Shown piece by piece: positions 35,666 to 45,403 of a DNA stretch of 64,000 nucleotides. The first letter of the stretch is position 1; each line of letters opens with the position of its first letter. Made by a program: the position numbers and the translations under genes. The notes under the pieces were generated by a model. That model did not search any database. It was not told the DNA's origin and was given only the letters and a program-made list of their open reading frames with translations. Source of the stretch: Methanofollis sp. W23 (GTDB lineage Archaea; Halobacteriota; Methanomicrobia; Methanomicrobiales; Methanofollaceae); assembly GCF_017875325.1 (NCBI RefSeq), contig NZ_JAGGMN010000001.1:1880140-1944139 (forward strand), in the 5' to 3' direction.

Positions 35666-36487
35666 TCAATCTCCATGAGGCCGCCCCTCAGCAAGGTGGC
35701 GCTGGATAAGTGTCCAGGCGATGCTCAGGCGACCGGGAAGGTCGGGCAGGGCGTCGGGCGGGAACCATCCGGCCTCCTCGACCTCCACGCCGTCCGGGCG
35801 CACCTCGCCGCCGGCGTACTCGGCGAAGAACCCGGCCATCAGGGAGTGGGGGAAGGGCCAGGGCTGGCTCCCGGCGTACCTGAGGTTTTTGATCGAGACC
35901 CCGGTCTCCTCGGCGACCTCGCGGGCGGCGGCGTGTTCGAGGGTCTCGCCGGGCTCGACGAACCCGGCGATGAGGGAGTAGCGCCCAGGCGGGAACCGGG
36001 GCGAGCGCACGAAGAGGACCTCGCGCCCGCGCCGCACCAGGACGATCACCGCCGGGGCGAGCGTGGGGTAGACGCTCTCCCCGCACGCGGGGCAGACCTT
36101 CGCCACCTCGCCCTCCTTCCAGACAGTGGGTTCGCCGCACCGTCCGCAGAACCGCGTCGTCTCGTCGAAGTGGACGAGGTGCACGCCCCGGCCCGCAATG
36201 GCAAGCGTCTCCTCGTCCACCCGCCCGAAGAGGCGGCGCAGCCGGTGCGGGGTGAGCCCGACAGGGGCAGTATCGGTTCCGAGAGCGTAGAGGGGAGTGC
36301 CGTCGAGGGCGCCGAGCAGGATGGCCCCCGAGGGGTCGAGACCGTCGGGCAGGGACAAGAGGAGAGGCGACCCGTTTTCGTCGCAGAAGACCTCCCCCCC
36401 GCGGACGAGGAGCCACACGGGCGGGGCGTCGGGCGCGGGGTCAGGGTGGAAGACGAGGCGCTCGACGGCAAAGTGTGTCCAGGTCAT
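35666..36487 (-). CDS. nudC: NudC-type Nudix NAD(P)H pyrophosphatase
   Basis: 273 residues. A four-cysteine zinc ribbon (FCGRCGEP ... VCPACGES) precedes the Nudix domain. The Nudix box is GFVEPGETLEHAAAREVAEE plus TGV, followed by SQPWPFPHSLM, the NADH-specific signature of NudC. The enzyme cleaves NADH (and NAD-capped RNA in bacteria) to NMN and AMP. Three in-frame ATGs exist at 36505, 36496 and 36487; the last has GGGAG about 9 nt upstream. The neighbours are unrelated. Confidence 0.92.
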   Translation of the reverse strand: MTWTHFAVERLVFHPDPAPDAPPVWLLVRGGEVFCDENGSPLLLSLPDGLDPSGAILLGALDGTPLYALGTDTAPVGLTPHRLRRLFGRVDEETLAIAGRGVHLVHFDETTRFCGRCGEPTVWKEGEVAKVCPACGESVYPTLAPAVIVLVRRGREVLFVRSPRFPPGRYSLIAGFVEPGETLEHAAAREVAEETGVSIKNLRYAGSQPWPFPHSLMAGFFAEYAGGEVRPDGVEVEEAGWFPPDALPDLPGRLSIAWTLIQRHLAEGRPHGD

Positions 36488-36548
36488 GAGAATCATCTCT
36501 CCCATAGGCGTCAGGCAGATTTATCTGGGACCATAGAGAGGGGACGGC

Positions 36549-36737
36549 ATGGAGAGGTGCGACCGCCACCCAGGAAACATCATCACCGGGCGGTGCCGGA
36601 TCTGCGGGCGGGGTTTCTGCCCGGAATGCATGGGATGCCGCCTCCAGATCTGCCCGGGGTGTCTGTACAAAGGAGGGGTCGTCGTCTTCGTCGCGATGGT
36701 CCTCATCTCGTACACAGTCTGGTTCGGGGTCCTGTAG
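36549..36737 (+). CDS. Small zinc-finger membrane protein
   Basis: 62 residues. The first two thirds hold a B-box-like pattern of one histidine and six or seven cysteines (CDRHPGNIITGRCRICGRGF, then CPECMGCRLQICPGC). The last third is one membrane helix (VVVFVAMVLISYTVWFGV). Such proteins are common in methanogens and of unknown function. Divergent from nudC. Confidence 0.8.
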   Translation: MERCDRHPGNIITGRCRICGRGFCPECMGCRLQICPGCLYKGGVVVFVAMVLISYTVWFGVL

Positions 36738-36805
36738 ATGCCGCCGCCACACTCTTTAATTGGCATTCTGGCAGGAGCACCCCGCTCGCCCTCCAGACAA
36801 GGGCA

Positions 36806-37381
36806 TCATCCCCTGATCTTTTTCAGGAGCCAGGCCATGTTCTGGCCCAGGACCCGCATCGTCTCCAGCCCCTCGGCGTCCTCTTCCACCTCGCCGGGGG
36901 CGAGACCGATGCCGATGTTCCAGTACGAGGACCCGACCGTGACCATCTGGGAGATCCCGAAGAGGTGGTTGATGGTGTCGTAGGCATGGATCCCACCAGC
37001 ACGGCGGACGGCGACGACGGCCGCCCCGGGCTTGCGGGCGAACATGCCGTCGTTTGCGATCGCGACAAATCCGGCGCGGTCGAGGAGGGCCTTCGTCTCA
37101 GCGGAGACGTCGGCGAAGAAGGTGGGCGAGCCGATGAGGATCCCGTCGGCCGCGGCCATCTTCGCGATGCACTCGTTGACGATGTCGGTCTCGATGACGC
37201 ACCGCCCGTCCTTCTTCTCGAAACATTTCATGCAGGCGGTGCAGCCATGGACGGGCTTCCCGCCGATATGCACGAGTTCGGTCTCGACGCCCTCCGTCTC
37301 CAGTTCCAGCAGCACCTCGCGGAGGAGGCGGGCGGTGTTCCCGTCTTTACGCGGACTCCCATTGAACGCCACGACTTTCAT
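36806..37381 (-). CDS. Iron-sulfur flavoprotein / NADPH-dependent FMN reductase family
   Basis: 191 residues. The N-terminal phosphate loop [13 protein letters not shown] binds [18 protein letters not shown] gives the compact CX2CX2CX7C cluster of the methanogen iron-sulfur flavoprotein (Isf) family, which binds one 4Fe-4S cluster. [18 protein letters not shown] is the next flavin loop. Isf proteins shuttle electrons and can reduce O2 or peroxide. Not in an operon. Confidence 0.9.
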   Translation of the reverse strand: MKVVAFNGSPRKDGNTARLLREVLLELETEGVETELVHIGGKPVHGCTACMKCFEKKDGRCVIETDIVNECIAKMAAADGILIGSPTFFADVSAETKALLDRAGFVAIANDGMFARKPGAAVVAVRRAGGIHAYDTINHLFGISQMVTVGSSYWNIGIGLAPGEVEEDAEGLETMRVLGQNMAWLLKKIRG

Positions 37382-39412
37382 GGTGATCGGGCTCTCGCGT
37401 CCTCTCGTGATAAAGGCGTTGCGGCCTGGCAGGTATCCAGACGGACCTGAAGAGCCCCTGGAGAATCAGGCATGAACCCCTGGTTCACGCATACGGGATG
37501 AACATGATCGTGGACCTCCAGGGGGTGTGGGCCTGTGCTCCCATTTCGCGCAGGACGCCACAGGGGGAACACCACCCACCTGCCGCGAGAGTACAGGAAA
37601 GATTCTACGATCTGGGGCGGCACACCTGATCATCGCGCCTTCCCACACCTCCACGCCAGCACCCCCGGACTCCCGGGATGACGATTGAACTGGGAAGCAT
37701 ATCCAAACTCCCTGAAGAGAGATTGCTGTCCACGACCTATCGTGGCGCGGGGGGTCGGGGGGCAGCCAGCCCCCCGCCACAGAGAGAGGTCCAGAGGGGT
37801 TCTACAGGGCTAAATTCTCAAAAAAACCCGGAGAGATCATCGTCAGGATCATTTTCATGGCGGTCATCCCAGAACTCTCCCGCCCTTCTCCTCATCGATG
37901 AGAGCGAGAGATGAGAATGAAGAGATCTCTGCGTTTTCATCCGCATCCATGCATTCATCGCCTCTCCCCACGACCACGCCTGGGGCGGCCAAGCCCCCTG
38001 ACCACAGAAAGGAGGATTCGGCGGGGAAGGCACACTTCGACAAACATGAACGCACCATTGCCGTCCTCGACTCAATCGTGTGGCAGGGGTCAGGGGTGCA
38101 CCCCCCGGTGCGATCGAGGCCGGAAGACTGCTCTGAAAGAATGATATGGGTTTCTACAGAGCCCCTGTAGAACATCTCAAGAGAGAGAAGGAAGAGATCG
38201 GGGGCCGCTTCAGCGCGGCCCGCACGATTTGATCGCGAATACGACAGGTAATATTATTCGTCAAGTCTATTCCGAAATAAGATCTTTTCGAACCGCAGCC
38301 TCCAGGCCACCTTGCGATCCACAGGTGTCAGAGGAGACCGCCGACAGAGAGATTATCTTTGCAATATATACTCCTGTCGATATGATCCGGTCCCCTCATT
38401 CCTCGGCCCGGTACCTATGATGGGAGAAAATTGGGAGAAATATTGGCTCTGAGGTCATCCCAAAACTCTCAAGCCCCCGCCCTCTCAGAAGATCGCGATG
38501 GATGTGGCGGAAATATCCTCCCCTCTTCGTTGCGCACCTATGCATTCATGCCTTCCCACCCCACTGCGCCGGGGGCGCTGCCCCCGGACCCCCAGGATTG
38601 CGATTGGGTCGGGAAGGCAAAGCGATGATCGTGAAGGCGGGATGCGATCCCCCGCCACTCTTCATCGGCGGGGGGTTCGGGGGGCGGCCAGCCCCCCGGT
38701 GGAGGATAGGGTCCAGAATTTCTGGAAGGAAGCGCTTCGGTTCGAGGAGATGGACAGCCCAAGAGAGTTTTGGGATATGCTCTCTGTAGAAATCCTCCAG
38801 GTGTCGTGTCATCACTCACATGTCCGACCTGGATGCCGCGGATCACACTCTTCACGAGTGGGCAGGAGGCGGGATCGCCGCGTCCTCGCCGCCCCCCTCC
38901 TATCTCCATCGTGGGGTCCGGGGGGTCTCCCCCTGGCACGAGAGAGTGACAACAATGTCTTCGTTTTTCTGTGGGGGCGGCACAGTTGATTGACGTGCCT
39001 TCCCGCGCCCTCGCGCCGGGGGCGCTGCCCCCGGACCCCCCGGGGATGGCGATAGGGTCGGGAAGGCGCCGTCAATACCCATGAAGGGGGAATGTCGCCC
39101 CTCGGCCATCTTCGTCGTAGGGGGGTCCGGGGGGTCTCCCCCTGGGATGAAGAGAGGGACGGGAAGGCAGGGGCGAGAACATGAAGAGGACAGGGGCGAG
39201 ACCTACGTTCTTTTCACGCGAGGAGAGAGAGATCTCGTTTTATTGCATCGTGGTGACGACTTTTCGTTCTTGACTCGACATTAGCGATGCTCTCGGGGAG
39301 TGTGCCGCCCCCGGCCAAAGAGGGGGGAAGGGGGGTGACACACGTCTCCCCCACACAAGAGACGAGGGGGTGCCATGAAACACACCGCGGTGTGTTCTAC
39401 AAAACCGAAATC
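37382..39412. repeat. Two-kilobase repeat-rich intergenic region
   Basis: The largest gene-free gap. It includes a CTATCGTGGCGCGGGG / GGGGGGCAGCCAGCC module (37735-37790), the palindrome TTCTACAG-AGCCC-CTGTAGAA (38152-38172), and inverted pieces of the 6.6-kb region (38450-38560). It also holds the inverted WKEALRF block (38699-38781), several GCCGGGGGCGCTGCCCCCGG-type palindromes (38570, 39016), and the CCGGCCAAAGAGGGGGGAAG module (39311-39368). Frames up to 160 codons here follow the repeats and are not conserved between copies. Confidence 0.75.
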
Positions 39413-40555
39413 TTACAGGTCTGTCCCGTCCTCAAAGAGAGCGACGGCCTCCTTGAGCACCGTCGGGATCTCGATCCCCTGCGGGCAGAGGGAGAGGCAC
39501 ATCCCGCACTCGGTGCACCACGAGGCCAGACCCCCCTCGCCGAGGAGGGAGCGGTAGAAGAATTGTGCATACGCGGGGTCGTCGTAGAGCCCGGCATTGT
39601 TCACCTGGGCAAAACACTCAGGGATGTTTACGCCGCACGGGCAGGGCATGCAGTAACGGCACCCGGTGCACGGGACCGCGAGCCGCGCCCGGTAGACCTC
39701 GCGCACGTCCTCGACGACCGTGTGCTCCTCTGGCGAGAGCGCTCCCGGCCGGGTGGTCCCCGCAACCCCGAGGTTCTCGTCGAGGTCTTCGGGCGTCCCC
39801 ATTCCTGAGAGGACGGTCGTCACCTCGGGATGGTCGAGGACCCATCGAAGTCCCCATTCGGCAGGGCTCAGGCGCACCGAGGCGTCGGCAAAGATCTCGT
39901 CCACGTCTGCCGGGGGCCGGCGGGCAAGGAGGCCGCCGCGCAGGGGTTCCATCACGACGACGGCAAGCCCCTTCTCCGCGGCGTACCTGATCCCCTCGGT
40001 CCCGGCCTGATAGTGTTCGTCCAGGTAGTTGTACTGGACCTGGCAGAGGTCCCAGGCGTATTCGTCGACGATCCGCTTGAAGGTCGAGAGGTCGTCGTGG
40101 AACGAAAACCCGGCGTACCTGATCCTCCCGTCGGCCTTTGCTTCCTCAAGAAAGGTGTCGACCTCAAGGTCCCAGAGTTTGTTCCACCGCCGGCGGGTGA
40201 GGGCGTGGACCAGGTAGGCGTCGAGGTGGTCGGTGCCGAGGCGGCGGAGTTGGGCGTCGAGGTAGCGGTCCATGTCCTCGCGGCTCTCCACCTTCCATGA
40301 AGGGAGTTTGGTCGCGAGGAAGGCCCGCTCCCGGTAGCCGTCCTGAAGGGCGCGCCCGACGATCCTCTCGCTCTCGCCGTCGTGGTAGGGCCAGGCGGTG
40401 TCGATATAGGTGGCCCCCCCGCCGATCGCCGCCCTGATCAGGGCGACGGCTGCGGGTTCGTCCACCTTGCCGTCAGGGGTCTCTGGCAGGCGCATGCACC
40501 CCATGCCGAGGGCGGGGAGGGGTTCTCCAGATGACGGGATCTCTCGATAGAACAT
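39413..40555 (-). CDS. Aldo/keto reductase with C-terminal 4Fe-4S motifs
   Basis: 380 residues. An AKR barrel occupies about 1-270, with the catalytic-tetrad elements YIDTAWPYHDGESE (D and Y), LATKLPSWK (K) and AYLVHAL (H region). Two cysteine clusters follow, CTGCRYCMPCP and CTECGMCLSLCP, typical of ferredoxin-like extensions of archaeal and clostridial AKRs. Substrate and electron donor cannot be told. Single gene between repeat-filled gaps. Confidence 0.92.
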   Translation of the reverse strand: MFYREIPSSGEPLPALGMGCMRLPETPDGKVDEPAAVALIRAAIGGGATYIDTAWPYHDGESERIVGRALQDGYRERAFLATKLPSWKVESREDMDRYLDAQLRRLGTDHLDAYLVHALTRRRWNKLWDLEVDTFLEEAKADGRIRYAGFSFHDDLSTFKRIVDEYAWDLCQVQYNYLDEHYQAGTEGIRYAAEKGLAVVVMEPLRGGLLARRPPADVDEIFADASVRLSPAEWGLRWVLDHPEVTTVLSGMGTPEDLDENLGVAGTTRPGALSPEEHTVVEDVREVYRARLAVPCTGCRYCMPCPCGVNIPECFAQVNNAGLYDDPAYAQFFYRSLLGEGGLASWCTECGMCLSLCPQGIEIPTVLKEAVALFEDGTDL

Positions 40556-41108
40556 CGTATCCTACTCTGTCGGCCCCAGAGAATTCACTGCCGGTCTTCG
40601 CCTGGCACAATCGGGTCTGCACGAGGCCTCGCCGTGGGGGAGCCGCGAAGACGACAGAGACCTGATCATCCCGCGCCGAAGAAAACGCCATAGATCTCTC
40701 AAGCGCAGTCTTCTGATCACGTACCTTCCCACATCCTCGCGCCAGAGGGTGCCCCCCGCCAGAGAGGACCCATCCGGAGGATCTCTCCACGGCCATTTTT
40801 AGAGAGCCTCTGGACCTCTGTACAGGGGAAGCCGCGTCCCCTTCGCCCTCCACGATGATCTTCCATCCGTATGCCCGAGGCACCCGTTCGATCACTTCAC
40901 GACGCCGTTCTCCAGGGCGCGCACACTCCCCCCGCTCCCGCCCCTCATCCGCCCGCCCCAGAACTCTCCCCCCCTGTCGCCATCGATGGTCCTGCCCATT
41001 CTCGTCAGGAGAACGAGAAATCCGGTCAATCCCATCGTTTCATAAAAGTCTCAAGATATATGTGGGAGGAGGACGATCTCCCCATATCGAAGAAAGGAGA
41101 GAGACGAC
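40556..41108. other. Intergenic region before the unknown-larC operon
   Basis: 40556-41040 shows no gene, only weak repeat pieces (GCGCCAGAGGGTGCCCCCCG near 40740). AGATATATGTG at 41054-41064 is a TATA box, and AAGGAGAGAG at 41095-41104 is a strong ribosome-binding site for the gene at 41109. Confidence 0.5.
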
Positions 41109-42962
41109 ATGACAGACACGCATGAAAAAGACAAAGTCATCTTCGCCGCGACGATGGCCTCGACCTTCGAGCCGGACTCGATGACCAACGACAAACTTGA
41201 GGCCGCCACAAAAGGGCACGGCTCCCTGGTCATCCCGGTCTATGCGGCGGCCAACTCGATCGCCGAAGACCTCTTCTGCTCAGTCGCCGGGCCCGAGATG
41301 AGCCTGATGGGGCGCATGACCGTGGTGGACGCCGCCGCCGGCGAACTGCCCCTCGACATGGTCGTCGAGAAAGCGGTGCGGGAGGCAAAGAACGCCGGGG
41401 CCGAACCTGCAAACGCCGCCCTCATCGTGGCGGCGCTCGCCTACTTCTCTGGCTCGTGCGCCAGGTCGGGCGTCCCGCTCGGCAACCGGAAACTCGGGGC
41501 CATCGCACGGATCCATGCCGGGGCCGCACGGACGAGTGCGATCGCCCTCGTCACCGGCAAGTCCACCCACCGGATCCAGGCGTTCCCGGCCTATATGGCC
41601 ATCTACGAAGCCCTGGCAGAGAAGAAACTGACCAGGGTCGACGGATCCATCCTCCCGCCCTTCATCTCAGGCGGGACCATCTACGGCCACTCGGCCCTTG
41701 GCGAAGATTACAACATCCCCGAACTTGCCTACAACGCCGCAAAGGTCGGGACCGAAGCGATGATGGAGAGCATGGCCGGCGCCGGGATCACGCCCCTCGC
41801 CCTCTGGCCGGCCCTCATCGGGGCGGCGGTGACGATGGAGATCGTCCACCCTGACGCCATCCTGGGCGAAGAGTTCGGGAAGTTCGGGCGCGTCGACTCG
41901 TCGTACCTCGCCGGCAAGGGCGCACGGGACGCCGCCGGGATGCCAGAAAAACTCCATATCAGGGGGACGCACGAGGAGTACGACACCGCCAAGGTGCTCG
42001 GCGACTTCGGGCTGATCCTCAAAGACATCGGCGGGCCCTCGGTCATCGGGTCGATGGCGCTCTCCGAGATCTTCGCCTGTTTCGAGGAGTCGTCGTCCAT
42101 CGGGGCCGGGTTCTCGGGCGGCCCGGTCAACCCGCCTCTCGGCCACCTTGCAGGCGACTGCGTCCCGGCCCTCAGACTCCTGATGCGGCACCAGGGCGAC
42201 GTCTTCGCGGTCTCGGAAGCGGTCCGCGACTACAAGATGGAGGCCTTCATCGATCCCGAACTGGCCCTCTGCAGTCTCAACACCATCGCCAGAAAGGCCG
42301 AGCAGGTGAGCCGCGGCAAGGTCACCAGGGCCTGCATCCTCGCCTCAGAAGGGGTGCGGGACCGCGCCATCTACCGGCGGGCCGCTCACACCTACGACAT
42401 CATCAAGGCCGGGCAGACCGTCGCCGACGCCACGCGGATCCTTGACGAGGAGAGACTCGCCTATGTCGAACGCCGGGGTTCGGCGATCCTCTCGGGCTTC
42501 ACCGGCAGGGAGGTGGCGCTGAAGTTCACCTCGATCAAGGCTCACGGCCGCCGGACCGACAAGTTCACCGCACGCTACTGGGGTTTTGACTCCAATGCCT
42601 CGTACGACGTCTCCATCGACGGGAAGAAGTATCATGTCGAGAACCTCAGCGGGAAGGAGGTGCCCGCCTTCGCCCTTGAGGGGAAGAACCGCGATGATCC
42701 TGACTGGCCGGTCGCCCTCTTCTGCGGGTCCATCCTGACCCAGGAACTCCAGTACATCGGGCACACGATCATCAACATCACCGTCCCCGCGGCGGTCGCC
42801 GGGCTCATCGGGATGGAGGCGGAGGAGGCCGCGAAAGGGGCCGAAGACGGCGCTTTCCTCACCCGTGCCATTCCTGGCGCCGACGAGAAGGCCCTCGACG
42901 TGGCAAAACTTGCACAGCGGGTCTATGCAAAGATCAACGAGCCCTTCCCGCCTGCCGCATGA
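41109..42962 (+). CDS. Conserved-looking protein of unknown function, coupled to larC
   Basis: 617 residues, no signal peptide. Glycine-rich hydrophobic helices occur in the middle (GIGGPSVIGSMALSEIF-like and TPLALWPALIGAAVTMEI), but no clear transmembrane topology. Enzyme-like motifs are HGSLVIPVYAAANS (about 37-50), GKSTHRIQAFPAYM (about 150), ISGGTIYGHSALGEDYN (about 187) and the small domain VSIDGKKYHVENLSGKEVP (about 500). Composition and codon use are those of a well-expressed gene. It has a strong SD and TATA, and its stop overlaps the larC start by 4 nt (ATGA). I do not recognise the family. The coupling suggests a partner or client of the nickel-insertion protein LarC. Confidence 0.85.
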   Translation: MTDTHEKDKVIFAATMASTFEPDSMTNDKLEAATKGHGSLVIPVYAAANSIAEDLFCSVAGPEMSLMGRMTVVDAAAGELPLDMVVEKAVREAKNAGAEPANAALIVAALAYFSGSCARSGVPLGNRKLGAIARIHAGAARTSAIALVTGKSTHRIQAFPAYMAIYEALAEKKLTRVDGSILPPFISGGTIYGHSALGEDYNIPELAYNAAKVGTEAMMESMAGAGITPLALWPALIGAAVTMEIVHPDAILGEEFGKFGRVDSSYLAGKGARDAAGMPEKLHIRGTHEEYDTAKVLGDFGLILKDIGGPSVIGSMALSEIFACFEESSSIGAGFSGGPVNPPLGHLAGDCVPALRLLMRHQGDVFAVSEAVRDYKMEAFIDPELALCSLNTIARKAEQVSRGKVTRACILASEGVRDRAIYRRAAHTYDIIKAGQTVADATRILDEERLAYVERRGSAILSGFTGREVALKFTSIKAHGRRTDKFTARYWGFDSNASYDVSIDGKKYHVENLSGKEVPAFALEGKNRDDPDWPVALFCGSILTQELQYIGHTIINITVPAAVAGLIGMEAEEAAKGAEDGAFLTRAIPGADEKALDVAKLAQRVYAKINEPFPPAA

Positions 42963-44188
42963 GAGCGCTGCTCATCGACCCGAGGGTCGGGGGGATCGCG
43001 GGCGACATGCTCGTCGCCGCCCTCGTCGACCTCACCGGGCTGACTGAACCCCTCACCTCTCTTGCAGAGGCGGTCGCCACCCTGCCCGGATGTGCGGCCT
43101 TCGACGTGGCGGTCACCGAGACCGCGCACGGGATCAGGGCAAAGAAACTCAGGGTCATGCTCCCTGAGAGGCAGGCCGGGTCTGACGGCGACCTGGTGGC
43201 GGCGATGGAGGAGGTGATCGAGAGGGTCGGGCTCTCCCCAGGTGCGGCGGCGACGGCCAGGGGCGTGCTGAAAGACCTGGTCGAGGCCGAGCGGCGGCTC
43301 CACCCTTCGGGGTTTTCCCGCCATGCCGTCGCCTCGGCCGACACGATCTTCGATATCCTGGGCCCGCTCCTCCTGATGGAGGAGGCCGGGCTGTGGGGGT
43401 GTCCGGTCTACGCCACGCCCCCGGCGCTTGGCGGCGGGACAATCCCGACCGGCGAGGGCGAGGTCGGCGGCCCGGCCCCGGCAGCGCTCGAGATCTGTGC
43501 CAGGCACCGCCTCCCGATCTCTGAGTGTGCGCTCGGCATGGAACTCACCACCCCGACCGGCGCCGCCCTCCTTGCCAACCTGGCGGTCGTCGCGGACTGG
43601 TTCCCGGCGATGGTCCCCGCCCGCATCGGGTATGGGGCGGGCACCCGTGAACAGAACGGGCGGCACAACCTCCTGCGGGTCGTCGAAGGGGAGATCGGCG
43701 ATCTGGTGGACGAGCGGATCGTGGTCCTGGAGACCAACCTCGACGACATCACCGGGGAGACGGTCGGCTACACCTTCGAACGCCTCTTTGCGGCCGGGGC
43801 GGTGGACGTCTATATCACCCCGGCGATCGGGAAGAAGCACCGGCCGGTGCAGGTGCTCTCGGTGATCACCGATCATGCCCGCTACCAGGACCTGATCAGG
43901 ATCTTGATGGACGAGACCGGGACGCTCGGGGTGAGGGTGCGCGAGGAACCGCGGCTTGTCGCCGAGAGGTCGCGAGAGGCGGTGGAGGTCGAGGTGGGCG
44001 GGCGGACCTTCCAGGTGCGGGTGAAGACCTCACGCTCATGCGGGCGGGTGGTGGCTATCAAGCCGGAGTTCGAGGACATGAAGGAGATCGCTCTTACCCT
44101 CGGCATGCCCTTCAGGGCGGTGGCCGACGAGGTGCACCGGCATCTTCCTGGTCTCAGAGAGGAGTCGGGGGGGCCTCGCACCTCCTGA
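42959..44188 (+). CDS. larC: LarC-type nickel insertion protein
   Basis: 409 residues, full-length LarC/DUF111. The N-terminal motif DPRVGGIAGDMLVAALVDL corresponds to the family's DPFSGISGDM. FSRHAVASADTIFDILG and PPALGGGTIPTGEGEVGGPA are further family blocks. The C-terminal half contains VVLETNLDDITGETVGYTFE and IGKKHRPVQVL. LarC inserts nickel into the pyridinium-bis-thiocarboxylate mononucleotide to make the nickel-pincer cofactor, first known from lactate racemase LarA. Larger LarB and LarE partners are not in the window. Expressed with the unknown 617-residue protein. Confidence 0.93.
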   Translation: MRALLIDPRVGGIAGDMLVAALVDLTGLTEPLTSLAEAVATLPGCAAFDVAVTETAHGIRAKKLRVMLPERQAGSDGDLVAAMEEVIERVGLSPGAAATARGVLKDLVEAERRLHPSGFSRHAVASADTIFDILGPLLLMEEAGLWGCPVYATPPALGGGTIPTGEGEVGGPAPAALEICARHRLPISECALGMELTTPTGAALLANLAVVADWFPAMVPARIGYGAGTREQNGRHNLLRVVEGEIGDLVDERIVVLETNLDDITGETVGYTFERLFAAGAVDVYITPAIGKKHRPVQVLSVITDHARYQDLIRILMDETGTLGVRVREEPRLVAERSREAVEVEVGGRTFQVRVKTSRSCGRVVAIKPEFEDMKEIALTLGMPFRAVADEVHRHLPGLREESGGPRTS

Positions 44189-44202
44189 AGCCACCTACAG
44201 AG

Positions 44203-44211
44203 TAATATATG
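44203..44211 (+). promoter_or_regulatory. TATA box of the lipoprotein at 44232
   Basis: TAATATATG, centred about 25 nt upstream of the ATG at 44232: a leaderless arrangement. Confidence 0.55.
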
Positions 44212-44231
44212 TCGGCGCCGTACCGGAAATC

Positions 44232-44891
44232 ATGAAACGATGGATGAGTGTAACTCTCCTCCTCTGCGTCGCCCTTCTCTGTTGCGGGTGCATGCAGAAC
44301 GGCGACGAGGGCGACGAACCCCTGCCAGGGACGCGCTATGCCCAGAGCGGCAACGCCTCCGAGACGATGCAGTTGGATCCCGGGCTGTACCGTTTTGTGA
44401 TGAACTCCAGCGGGTCGGGGGCCTTCGAGGTCGGGATCCAGAACCCTGACACCTATGGCCTCATCGCCCGCGGCGAGAGTCCGTATTCGGGATCACAGGT
44501 CTTTGGGATCTATGAGAACGGGACCTATGTCATGAATGTCACCGCCGAGGATGCGTGGGTCGTGAATGTCGAACTCCTGACCGCACAGGCCGGGGCAGGG
44601 GCGCCGCTCCCGTTCACGCTCAACGGTTCAGGCGACGACACCGCCGGGTGGGTCGACCTCCCGATCGGCGAGGTCACGTGCGACCTCACCAATGACGGCG
44701 ACTCGGTCTTTGCGGTCTGGCTGTACAACAAGACCGGGCACCCGGTCTTCGACCAGACGAACACCTATCTCCAACCGCTCCACGGACACATGGGATCTTA
44801 TAATGGGTCCGTGCCGGTGGCCATCGAGGAGAAAGGGCCATATTACCTGAATGTCATCTCGAATGGGAACTGGAGTGTCTCGATCTCCTGA
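44232..44891 (+). CDS. Secreted lipoprotein
   Basis: 219 residues. Signal peptide with lipobox ALLCCGC (about 14-20). The mature part is beta-rich with several N-glycosylation sequons (NAS, NSS, NGT, NVT, NGS, NKT). Two similar halves can be sensed, each around a YxFVMNSSGSGAFEVGIQNP-like or SVFAVWLYNKTGHPVF-like strand pattern, as in pre-peptidase or COG-type surface domains. It ends with YYLNVISNGNWSVSIS. Function unknown. A T8 tract right after the stop (44896-44903) is a terminator. Confidence 0.82.
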   Translation: MKRWMSVTLLLCVALLCCGCMQNGDEGDEPLPGTRYAQSGNASETMQLDPGLYRFVMNSSGSGAFEVGIQNPDTYGLIARGESPYSGSQVFGIYENGTYVMNVTAEDAWVVNVELLTAQAGAGAPLPFTLNGSGDDTAGWVDLPIGEVTCDLTNDGDSVFAVWLYNKTGHPVFDQTNTYLQPLHGHMGSYNGSVPVAIEEKGPYYLNVISNGNWSVSIS

Positions 44892-44895
44892 GCCC

Positions 44896-44903
44896 CTTTT
44901 TTT
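44896..44903 (+). terminator. T-tract after the lipoprotein gene
   Basis: CCCCTTTTTTTTGG directly after TGA. Confidence 0.45.
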
Positions 44904-45117
44904 GGCTTTGTAGAAATCTGTACCTATTCTCCGCCTTCCCCCATCTTCTCGCCGGGGGCGAGTGCCCCCGGACCCCCGGGACCACATAGGGGCAGGAAGG
45001 CGGAATAGATGACCATAAAGAGAGTGCTGCCGTCCTCGACCTATCATGTGGCGGGGGGTTCGGGGGGCGGCCACGCCCCCCGCCAGAGAGATTCATCAAG
45101 AGGATTTCTACAGAACC
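44904..45117. repeat. MITE-like element with inverted ends
   Basis: Bounded by GGCTTTGTAGAAA (44904-44916) and TTTCTACAGAACC (45105-45117), inverted repeats with 11 of 13 matches. Inside are GCCGGGGGCGAGTGCCCCCGG-type palindromes, AGATGACCATAAAGAGAGTG and the GGGTTCGGGGGGCGG / CCGCCAGAGAG block. It shares layout and sequence with 52563-52752. No coding sequence. Confidence 0.65.
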
Positions 45118-45403
45118 GAAATTCTCAACTCTCTCCTCCTCCTCCCCCCACGGATGAAGAGTGGCGGGGGATCGCACCCTCTCGTCGCGATCGTCGCTCT
45201 GCATTCTCGGCCCTATCACCATGTCGAGAGTCCGGGCGGCACTCCCCCCAGCATGGGCGTGGGGGAAGGTGACAAATGCAGGGATGCGCGATGAAAACGC
45301 AGAGATCTCTTCATCATCATCATCTCTCCCCCTCATCGGTTCTGCCTTCCCGCCCCTAAATCATCCGTCAGGAGGTCTGCGAGAGACCCCCCGCATGCCC
45401 AGG
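45118..45403. other. Intergenic remainder before the HIT gene end
   Basis: Further GC-rich repeat fragments (for example GATGAAGAGTGGCGGGGGAT, also near 38655 and 53330). No gene seen. Confidence 0.45.

Noticed and set aside
37898-38989. Several frames of 77-163 codons in the 37.4-39.4 kb gap
   Set aside because: They run through the dispersed repeats and change frame between copies.
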